From the NCBI GenBank assembly GCA_020851955.1, contig JADZBU010000184.1, positions 1 to 32,092 of the forward strand: a DNA stretch of 32,092 nt. The letters run 5' to 3'. Every line of letters begins with the position of its first letter. The first letter of the stretch is position 1. Positions 1 through 8,284 of this stretch are shown piece after piece. The notes under the pieces were generated by a model, which worked only from the letters and a program-made list of their open reading frames with translations, ran no database searches and was not told the DNA's origin. The DNA comes from Chromatiaceae bacterium (GTDB lineage: Bacteria; Pseudomonadota; Gammaproteobacteria; Chromatiales; Chromatiaceae). A program made the translations under genes and the position numbers.

Positions 1-1
1 A

Positions 2-64
2 ACGATAATCCATCCTGACGGACCCTCACCGCTGCACTTGGGGTCGTTCAAAATACCAGCGTGA
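2..64 (+). other. possible C-terminal end of an ORF entering from the left (…TIIHPDGPSPLHLGSFKIPA*)
   Basis: Frame 2 on the + strand is open from the window edge to TGA at 62-64; the other two + frames stop within the first 20 nt. Too short to identify. Confidence 0.2.
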
Positions 65-106
65 GGGCTTCAGATGAAATCTGCCCGCCTGAAAGGCGGG
101 GGTTTT
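23..106 (+). ncRNA. cluster of three consecutive stem-loops ending in a terminator-like GC hairpin plus TTTT
   Basis: CCCTCAC-C-GCTG (23-34) pairs with CAGC-GTGAGGG (57-67); CAGAT-GAA-ATCTG (71-83); CCCGCCT-GAA-AGGCGGG (84-100) followed by GGTTTT. Confidence 0.35.
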
Positions 107-181
107 AACCTTTCATATGGAAATAAAGAACCTTTAGAAAACAGACCCTTTCTCGCATTGTCAGTGCTACAGGAATTCTCA

Positions 182-1771
182 TCATACAACCTCCATGAGT
201 TCGAGCGACCGAGATAGTCTCGTAGCGGCTTCAGCCAAGTCGCGATCTAGTTTTTTCAAAACCAATCCCAATGACTCATCAAAGACCAGATCGCGCAAAT
301 CGCATTCCAGATCTCGCTTAAGGGCGGAAGCTAAACGCGTGGATATCGCACTTGAAAAATCACCCAATTGGCCGCGAACGGCACAGCAAAAAAGGTTCAT
401 AAGTTCCGTTGCTTCCACGGTAGCCCTTGGAAGGATCATGACATCATCAAGACTTGATCTTTTAAGCTCAAGGTATTCGATAAGCATTGAAAGCTTTCTG
501 CGCTTTTCGTTGTGTTGGTCTGTAATCGACGAAGCCAAGTGAGTCAAGGAAAGTTGAAGTTTTTCAGAAAAGTCAATATAAACCCCGCCGATCAATTTAG
601 CATAGGCCACTTCAAAGGAACTAGTCCGCTGATACAGGTCCATCATCAGCAATTCACGGACGAAACGATTCGCGGAAGGGACCTTTGAATTGCATAATTG
701 AGATGCGCGTTCACAATGCTTAACCAACTCTACCGATATCTCCCGTATATCGGCGTCAAGAGCGTCGAGCGCGATAGGGACATGGGCCGCCAGGACGGTA
801 TCCACAATACTGAGATCCCTGACGACCCCAAGTTTCCGCTGCATGATGTCATGCTGCGCTTGCTCCTGGTGAACCGAATCCCGCAGTTTCTCCCACTGGT
901 TTGAGATGAGATCAATGGATATCGCGATATCTTCGTCAAGCACGGTTCGGTCGAAGCGCGAAAGAAAACGCTGAAACATACCATCCCAAAAGGGTAGTTC
1001 GGTTTTACATGAGATCAAATAGATCTCATCGGAATAGAACAGATCAATGAAACCATTATCAGACAGGTGCTGCCTGACTTCGACCTCGGTTTGTTGGTAG
1101 GCTTCCGTGCCGGAGACATGGACATCGGTCTTGTTGATGATCAGATAGATGCGTGGGTTATGAGGACGAATCTGTTTGACTCTATCAAATTCAGTCTGTT
1201 TCGCCAATTGGGTGTAGTCGGATAGCCAGACGATGAGATGTGCGTCGCACAACGCATTCATCGTTTTTTCGTCCATTACGGCATCATGGTTGAAGCCCGG
1301 CGTGTCCAGCAAGGTAAACTTTTTCAAAAGCGGATTGTCGACAAAAACGCGGACCTCACGAATGTCACCAACCTCCTTCTGATAGCCTCCATCATTGATC
1401 TTCTTGGCATTCTGAATCTTCTTCAATCCATCATACCCATTTTCCTCCCGGATAACTCGCTGGTTCTCGTGGACATACTCAATCTCGATGCGGGGAGTCT
1501 CTCCATATAGGACGCGAGTTATAGTAGCGGTTTTTGGCGAAACCGCTACCGGAAGAGCATCAATACCCAACAATCGATTGATAAAGGTCGATTTACCCGC
1601 GCTAAATTCTCCCATCACGGCGAGGGTGATGGGTATGGAGGCAATTTCTCGAATGCGATTAAGGTGCCATGCGACCGCGGGATGATGGTTACCAATCAAA
1701 GTCTCGATTTTACGGGCGGTTTTGACTTGCCCGCGATCATCAAATATAGCTTTCTTGTCAAGATTACTCAT
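182..1771 (-). CDS. dynamin-like GTPase, third gene of a tandem operon, no obvious hydrophobic segment (LeoA-like layout)
   Basis: 529 aa. G1 GEFSAGKST, G3 DTPG, G4 NKTD. Start overlaps the stop of the upstream gene by 4 nt (ATGA, 1768-1771). Confidence 0.88.
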   Translation of the reverse strand: MSNLDKKAIFDDRGQVKTARKIETLIGNHHPAVAWHLNRIREIASIPITLAVMGEFSAGKSTFINRLLGIDALPVAVSPKTATITRVLYGETPRIEIEYVHENQRVIREENGYDGLKKIQNAKKINDGGYQKEVGDIREVRVFVDNPLLKKFTLLDTPGFNHDAVMDEKTMNALCDAHLIVWLSDYTQLAKQTEFDRVKQIRPHNPRIYLIINKTDVHVSGTEAYQQTEVEVRQHLSDNGFIDLFYSDEIYLISCKTELPFWDGMFQRFLSRFDRTVLDEDIAISIDLISNQWEKLRDSVHQEQAQHDIMQRKLGVVRDLSIVDTVLAAHVPIALDALDADIREISVELVKHCERASQLCNSKVPSANRFVRELLMMDLYQRTSSFEVAYAKLIGGVYIDFSEKLQLSLTHLASSITDQHNEKRRKLSMLIEYLELKRSSLDDVMILPRATVEATELMNLFCCAVRGQLGDFSSAISTRLASALKRDLECDLRDLVFDESLGLVLKKLDRDLAEAATRLSRSLELMEVV

Positions 1772-3642
1772 GGGTTTACCGCGAGTTTGAGGCCAACAAG
1801 AGCCCGTTTGACCGCTACAACATCAGATTCCTGGCCGGTCAGAGACATAAGCTTCTCAAGTTCCTGGCGCTTTTGTTCGTAGAATGATTGAACCTCACAA
1901 TCGACATTTTGGCAAATCTCGTCGAGACGAATTTCTTGGTTCGACTCTAGTTTCGACAAAACATCCATCTTGCTTAACTGAATTTTCGCGATCACATCTT
2001 CCTCAACCTCACCGATTGCACCGCTGGTCTTGCTTGACGAGTATTGGCGGAGGGCGAGATATATCCCGGCTCCAACAGCCGCAATGGCAAGTGCGGGAAC
2101 TCCGACAGTCAAGATTGCTGTTGGAGCACCACCAGTTATCAAAGTTCCTAAACCAAAAGACCAAGATGCACCAGATATAGCAGCAGTATGGGCACTGGCG
2201 CCAATAAAAGTAGCTAAGCCCGCCAAGCCCAAGCCCGCAGAAGCAACCTGCCCTGTTTGGATCATGGTGAGATCATTTCCGACATCGTTCCTACCCAAAT
2301 CCGTAAAGTAGTCCTGCCAGTCCAGCGTTTTTCTGGAAGGTATCCGCAAGAGCCCCTTCTGCTCTTCGATACGGGCGCGGATACTGTTCAGAAAACTTGC
2401 CTCGATTTGAGTCAACTCCTGCACTAGACGACGCTGAAAATAGCTCAACTTCGCACTCAAACGTCTTTTCACCAAGGCATCATCATTCCGTTCGAACCGC
2501 AGATTTTCTAATTCCGTTTGCAACAGGCCGATATTTTGATCAAAAATTATCGAAATCTGATCGCGAAGAGTTTCGATCTCAGGCCGTAGATGTCGTTTTA
2601 GCCTCGCAACGAAATCCTCCCTCGCCAGCCGATATTCCTCGACCTCGGCGGCCAGTTGTTGCCGACGTTCCTGGCGCGACTTGAGATCCTCGTTGAGGAT
2701 CTCCGCACGTTCCTCGATGACGTCCAGATATTGATCGACGTAGGTGTTGAAACGCTGAATCTTGTAGGACAGAACATCCTGCCCCTTCTTGGAAGCCAGA
2801 TAGTCCCAGATGCGCTCCTGTACTAGAGCTTGATTCTCACCCGTCTTAGCCGAGACCGGGATTAAATCAGGCCTGGCTAATTTAACTTCAGGATCAAGCT
2901 TATCTCGCAGAATGGCAAGGGATCGGTCGAGTTCCTCTCCAACATATTCCAACAGGTCATCGCGCTCGGATTGCTCGATCAGATCCCAGTAGTTGAGGAG
3001 CAAAAAGAGCTTGTCGAGGTCTTCCCGAGCAAGGATGGTTTCTTCTATAAATTCCTTTTGATAGCGAGTCCATGCCTGTTGGGCATTCAGGAAGTAGAGG
3101 ATGGCGTCGGCCTGATGGAGGTAATCGAGAGTCACCTTCATCCGCAGGATATCCGGATCGTTAAGACCCGGGGAATCGACCACTTCCAGGCCTTCCGATA
3201 GGACCGGTGACGGGACCTCGATGAGGACCCGGTCAACTCCCTCAATCTCCGAACCATCGGCGGCTACGGCGTTATCAATACGTTGTTTGACATCCTCGTC
3301 GATGATCTCAGCCGTGCCATCTCTTTTGAGTAGGGTAGCGCGTAATGTACTCCCAAAGCGTATGGTCGTCAGGCGGGTAGTAGTTGGCCGCGCGCGGGCG
3401 GGAAGGATATCGCCTTGAAGTAAAAACTTATTGATAAATGTCGTTTTTCCAGAGCTGAAGTCTCCTACGCACAGCACATGAAATTTGAGATCGTTTAGAA
3501 CCTGTTGCGCCAAGGAGTCTAGTTGGTTGACATGCAACCCATCGAAATGTCGCTCGACGAGGGTCTTGAGTTGCGCGATGGCATTCGAAAGGCTATCGCG
3601 ACGCTCTCTGAAAACGGACAGAGAAGGTCCTATGTTACTCAT
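1768..3642 (-). CDS. dynamin-like GTPase with C-terminal-half hydrophobic segment, second gene of a tandem operon
   Basis: 624 aa. G1 GDFSSGKTT, G3 DSPG, G4-like NYWD, G5-like SAKTG. Long hydrophobic stretch VASAGLGLAGLATFIGASAHTAAISG…LTVGVPALAIAAVGAGIYLAL. ATGA overlaps with both neighbours. Confidence 0.9.
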   Translation of the reverse strand: MSNIGPSLSVFRERRDSLSNAIAQLKTLVERHFDGLHVNQLDSLAQQVLNDLKFHVLCVGDFSSGKTTFINKFLLQGDILPARARPTTTRLTTIRFGSTLRATLLKRDGTAEIIDEDVKQRIDNAVAADGSEIEGVDRVLIEVPSPVLSEGLEVVDSPGLNDPDILRMKVTLDYLHQADAILYFLNAQQAWTRYQKEFIEETILAREDLDKLFLLLNYWDLIEQSERDDLLEYVGEELDRSLAILRDKLDPEVKLARPDLIPVSAKTGENQALVQERIWDYLASKKGQDVLSYKIQRFNTYVDQYLDVIEERAEILNEDLKSRQERRQQLAAEVEEYRLAREDFVARLKRHLRPEIETLRDQISIIFDQNIGLLQTELENLRFERNDDALVKRRLSAKLSYFQRRLVQELTQIEASFLNSIRARIEEQKGLLRIPSRKTLDWQDYFTDLGRNDVGNDLTMIQTGQVASAGLGLAGLATFIGASAHTAAISGASWSFGLGTLITGGAPTAILTVGVPALAIAAVGAGIYLALRQYSSSKTSGAIGEVEEDVIAKIQLSKMDVLSKLESNQEIRLDEICQNVDCEVQSFYEQKRQELEKLMSLTGQESDVVAVKRALVGLKLAVNP

Positions 3643-5516
3643 GACTTGACTCCAATAAGATTCTGTTTTTTAAACAGTTTCAGCATGTCGTCTCGCATGG
3701 CAACGATATACTCCCGCTCCGCATCCAGGACCTTGCGATCATTCACCGTGCGATTCCGATCCGTAAGTTGGCGCTGCTCGATTTCCGCCTTCTGCGGAAA
3801 CTTGCTTTCAATATAGCCTTGAACCATGGTGTCAACATTGAGTGATGACTCTATGTCCGTGATGATGGTGCGCTTAATCTCATCAATATGTCCCGCAAGC
3901 TCCCGGCCATACTTTGCTTTATCCCTCGAGCCCATGGTCTTGGCCAATGGATCCTTAATCCCCTGATAGGAGAGCATCGCGCCTTTGACACCAACTGATA
4001 GCAACCCGGTGAGTCCGCTAAAACCGGCCTTGGCGGCACCTAAAAAAGCTCCGCCAATAGGAGGGTTGTATATGGCTAGGGCGATGCCCGCAGTTCCGAG
4101 CAAGCCGATGCTGCCGAATACCCAAGGCAGTATGGTGGTCGCAGCAACGTATCCCAAGGCTGTTGCTCCGGATGCTGCTATCAGTGACGAGGAGTCGAAA
4201 CCCTTATGATATCCAGAGATTTTCTTCAAGGTCTTATCAAGAGCAGGGCTGATATCCTTATCAACCTGACTTGATATATTATCAAGAGCTGTCCAGAGTT
4301 TTTTCGTATTCTGTTCGACAGCATCCTCCACCTGTTTCCTGATCAGTTTTTGTATCAAATCTGATTGTTCAAGATCATTGTCGGACATGTTAGCGACGGC
4401 CTCGAGGGTCTCGCGCTTGATTTCCTCGAAACTGGAATTCAATCCATCGACCAAGATGCGAAGTTGCTTTCGTAGATCACCGCGAAGCTCATCCATGCGA
4501 ACCTGGACCTCTCCGCGAAATGCGTGGATATCGGAATCAATGCAAATCAATTGCTGCTGGTTGTTCTGTTGCATGTCCGTGGCCAAATCAAGCGCCATGG
4601 TCAGTTTGTCAAAAGTGGGCTGCAGACAACGCGTCATCTCGCTGAGCACAGCCGCCGATTCCAAGTCCTCGCGCCGTTTCGTCGCAAAATCGGTGATCAT
4701 ATTGACCAAGTGAGTGTGGCGTTTCCAGGCATCTTCCTGTTCCGCGCCTTGAATCCCACACACGAGGGACTCTTTAGCGGAATACATAAAGACGCGTCCC
4801 TCAATCTAGGCACGGGGCCACTCAACGAGGTTGGCAATCCCCCGTACGACATAGGCTTTCAATTCCTTGGCCTCGTTCGGATTAGTGAGATTGTCGCTGA
4901 AATTGATGACAAAAAAGAATTTATCCAGATCTTTTTTCAGGACAAGCTTTTTGATAAATTCTGTCTCGGTCTGTTTCAGCGCGTTATCCGCCCGCATGAG
5001 AAACACAATAATGTCGGATTCTCCAAGTAGGTCAAAAATGACCTCCTCGCTCAGCATCGCCGGGTCGTTGACCCCAGGGGTGTCGAACAGAGTGAAGCGG
5101 TCCATCGGCGTAGGGATGCGAGTCCGGATAAGCAATCTTGTATCGGATTCCTTGGCAAGCGTGGAAATCGCCTCTTTGGTCAAGGGCCGCGCCGAGTTTG
5201 GCTGATTCTCGATGACCACACTCTCGGTCTCGTTGTCATGCTCGATCTGCATGACCTGGTTCGTCGTGGGCCTATAGGCGGCGGGGAGAATATCCTTGCG
5301 TAGGATCGCGTTGATAAAGGTGGATTTGCCCGAGGAGAATTCTCCAATAATGGAAACGCGTAATTGGATGCCATCAACTTGCTGAGCAAGAGCATTGAGT
5401 GAAGAACGGTCAGTCGCCAGCTCAAGCTGATTGTAGAAATCGTGCTTGCCATAGGCATCATGAATAGCGTTCAGCCGATCAATTTTATCGAAAACCGTCG
5501 CGAATAATCGGGCCAT
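3639..5516 (-). pseudogene. dynamin-like GTPase, first gene of the operon, interrupted by one in-frame TAG (4806-4808)
   Basis: ORFs 4806..5516 (236 aa; G1 GEFSSGKST, G3 DTPG, G4-like NFSD) and 3639..4787 (382 aa; G5-like SAKES, hydrophobic segment) are in the same frame (5516-4787=729=3x243). Reading across gives …VEWPRA*IEGRVFMYSAKESL…, 625 residues if the TAG is decoded, nearly the same length as the next gene. Could be a pseudogene, a sequencing error, readthrough or a split gene. Confidence 0.75.
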
Positions 5517-5566
5517 CGAAATATCTCCATGCTTTTAAGGGATAGTTTACGGGGAAAAGACCCATG

Positions 5567-5830
5567 TCAGGTCACCCAGGCCCTGGGCCAACCTGGTTGA
5601 CGCCTGGCTTTGGCGTCTTTTGCTTTCAAGGACCAAACATCGGACCGGCGCAAAGGATACCACCAGGCTGCATCTTCCAATAGTTGCCAATGCTTCAGCC
5701 CGGGCGGATGGCGTAGGAGGTCCCCCAGCCATGCCATGAGACGGCATTCGTGGAACCCTCCCAAGGCTTTGCGGTACCCCCAATGCCAAAACAACTTGCG
5801 ATGGCCTGGAACTGGCCTTACTTTGCCCAT
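5567..5830 (-). other. Trp-rich ORF tail, possible remnant of a decayed gene
   Basis: The last ~88 codons of minus ORF 5567..6841 (…HRKLFWHWGYRKALGGFHECRLMAWLGDLLRHPPGLKHWQLLEDAAWWYPL…) read protein-like; the upstream part of that ORF is antisense to the moxR-like gene. Confidence 0.2.
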
Positions 5831-5881
5831 CACGCCAACGGCACCCTTCCCCCAACCACAAATTAGCCTGATACCAACGCC

Positions 5882-6925
5882 ATGCGCCCTGCCCACTTGA
5901 TTCGCGTCCTCGATCGGGAATTCACCAGTACCCGCCAGGGTCATCACACCCCCGTCATGCTCTGGGGCCCGCCCGGGGTCGGTAAGTCGCAAATGGTGGC
6001 CCAGATCGCCGCCCGTCACGGTACGCCCATGATCGATATCCGTCTGTCGCAAATGGAGCCCAGCGACCTGCGCGGCATCCCGTTTCGCGTCGGCAACAAG
6101 GTCGAGTGGGCGATCCCGGCCCTCTTGCCCAACCTCGAATATCATGGCGCCAGTGGCATCCTCTTCCTGGACGAGATCACCTCGGCCCCCCCGGCGGTGT
6201 CCGCCGCCGCCTATCAATTGATCCTGGACCGCCGCCTGGGTGAATACGAGGTGCCGGAGCACTGGGCTATCTTCGCCGCTGGCAACCGCCAGGGCGACCG
6301 GGGCGTCACCTATACCATGCCGGCCCCCCTGGCCAACCGCTTCTCCCATTTCGAGGTGGACACTCACCTGGATGATTGGGTGGCCTGGGCCTATGCCCAC
6401 GAAATCGACGAGCGCGTCATCGCCTTCCTGCGCTTCCGCCCGGAATTGCTGTTCGACTTCGACCCCACCCACAACCCCATCGCCTTCCCCACGCCCCGCT
6501 CCTGGGAATTCGCCCACCGCGGGCTGCGTAAATTCGAGGACGACCCCGATCTGCTGCAGGGCGCCCTTCAGGGCTGCGTCGGCCCGGCGGCGGGTATCGA
6601 GCTGAACGCCTTCATCAACAGTCTGGACCGGATGCCGGACCTGGATGCCATCCTGCGCGGGGAGGAGGTGCCGGTGCCACGCGAAATCGACCTCCAGTAC
6701 GCCGTCGCCGCCGCCCTGGTGGGCCGCGCCATTCGCGCCCAGGCCGAGCCCGACGGCGCCGCGAAGATCGGCCATATCCTGGCCTACGCCGGGCGCTTCC
6801 CCCAACGGGAAATGGGCGTCATGCTGGTCTCCGACCTGCACCGCGCCATTGGCAACCGGCTGTTCGAGGCACCGGCCTTTGGCAACTGGGCCCAGTCCAT
6901 TTCCGACCTCATGCTCTACGCCTGA
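5882..6925 (+). CDS. MoxR-family AAA+ ATPase
   Basis: 347 aa. Walker A GPPGVGKSQ, Walker B-like ILFLDEI, sensor region FAAGNRQGDRG; followed directly by a VWA protein. Confidence 0.9.
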   Translation: MRPAHLIRVLDREFTSTRQGHHTPVMLWGPPGVGKSQMVAQIAARHGTPMIDIRLSQMEPSDLRGIPFRVGNKVEWAIPALLPNLEYHGASGILFLDEITSAPPAVSAAAYQLILDRRLGEYEVPEHWAIFAAGNRQGDRGVTYTMPAPLANRFSHFEVDTHLDDWVAWAYAHEIDERVIAFLRFRPELLFDFDPTHNPIAFPTPRSWEFAHRGLRKFEDDPDLLQGALQGCVGPAAGIELNAFINSLDRMPDLDAILRGEEVPVPREIDLQYAVAAALVGRAIRAQAEPDGAAKIGHILAYAGRFPQREMGVMLVSDLHRAIGNRLFEAPAFGNWAQSISDLMLYA

Positions 6926-6927
6926 TC

Positions 6928-8196
6928 ATGGACGCGCAACGCCAGGCCATCGAAATCAAGCTGGCCGCGGCCCGCACCCGGCTGATCCTGGACAAGCCCT
7001 TTCTCGGGGCCCTGGCCCTGCGGCTGCCCATCAAGGCCGCGGACCCGGATTGGTGTCCCACCACCGCCACGGATGCCCGCGCCTTCTATTACAACCCCGA
7101 CTACATCGCCGCCCTGAGCCTGGACGAGACCCAGTTCGTGCTCGCCCACGATGCCCTGCACTGCGCCCTGTCGCACTTTGCCCGCCGCCAGCACCGGCTG
7201 CGACGCAAATGGGACCTGGCCTGCGACCACGCCATCAATCCCCTCCTGATCGAGGATGGCCTGACGCCACCCGCAGCGGCCCTGCACAATCCCCGTTTCA
7301 AGGGCCTGACGGCGGAGGAAATTTACCCCCTGCTGGAGGAAGAGGACGACGCCGAGACCCTGGATCGGCACGTCTATGACGCGGACAACCAGCGGGGTGG
7401 CAACCAGTCCGGCCTGTCCGAAAAGGATCTCGACAAGTCCAACCAGGGGGACGAGCCCCATCCTGAAAAGGGCAAACAGGGCACGGGTAACCAGCCCCAA
7501 CCCGGGGAGGGCCAGGCCCAGGAAAGGGCGGATGGCGCCCCCCAGCCCAACCCCCTCAGCCCCGACGAGCAGACGGACCTGGCCGTGCAATGGCATCAAC
7601 GCACCGCCGGCGCCGCGCAACAGGCCATGCATCATGGCAAGCTCGGCGGGGAGATGGCCCGCCTCATCGAACGGCTGCTCCAGCCCCAGGTCCCCTGGCG
7701 CCAACTTCTGGCCCGCTTCATGAGCGCCACGGCCCGGGACGATTTCAGCTACAGCCGGCCCTCCCGGCGCGAGGGTGACTTCATCCGACCGGCCCTGCGC
7801 AGCCAGCAATTGGAACTGGTGGTGGCGGTGGATATCTCGGGCTCCATCAAGGATGCGGAGATCCAGGAGTTCATCGGCGAGATCGATGCCCTCAAGGGCC
7901 AGGTCCGCGCCCGCGTCACCCTGCTGGCCTGCGATGCCAGCCTCTGCCCCGGTTCGCCCTGGTTCTTCGAGCCCTGGGAGGAGTTTCGCCGCCCGGAGGA
8001 GATGAAGGGCGGGGGCGGTACCTGCTTCACGCCGGTCTTTGAATGGGTGGAGCGGGCCGGCGTCCGCCCCGACCTCCTGGTCTATTTCACCGATGCCGAG
8101 GGCGAGTTCCCGCCCCAGGAGCCGAATTACGCGGTGATCTGGCTGGTCAAGGGCCAGGCCAAGGTACCCTGGGGGCAGCGCATTCAGCTCAATTGA
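6928..8196 (+). CDS. VWA-like protein with N-terminal metallopeptidase-like domain (DUF2201/COG3864 type)
   Basis: 422 aa. HDALHCALSH motif in the N-terminal domain, hydrophilic Gln/Pro/Gly-rich linker, C-terminal VAVDISGSI MIDAS motif. Starts 2 nt after the moxR-like stop. Confidence 0.85.
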   Translation: MDAQRQAIEIKLAAARTRLILDKPFLGALALRLPIKAADPDWCPTTATDARAFYYNPDYIAALSLDETQFVLAHDALHCALSHFARRQHRLRRKWDLACDHAINPLLIEDGLTPPAAALHNPRFKGLTAEEIYPLLEEEDDAETLDRHVYDADNQRGGNQSGLSEKDLDKSNQGDEPHPEKGKQGTGNQPQPGEGQAQERADGAPQPNPLSPDEQTDLAVQWHQRTAGAAQQAMHHGKLGGEMARLIERLLQPQVPWRQLLARFMSATARDDFSYSRPSRREGDFIRPALRSQQLELVVAVDISGSIKDAEIQEFIGEIDALKGQVRARVTLLACDASLCPGSPWFFEPWEEFRRPEEMKGGGGTCFTPVFEWVERAGVRPDLLVYFTDAEGEFPPQEPNYAVIWLVKGQAKVPWGQRIQLN

Positions 8197-8284
8197 TGGC
8201 TTCCCTGCTTTTTTCATTCTCCCAACCTGGCTCCGGGGGCATAATCCCCTAAACCTTGTCCCTCGGCGCCGGTCCCCCTGAGCC

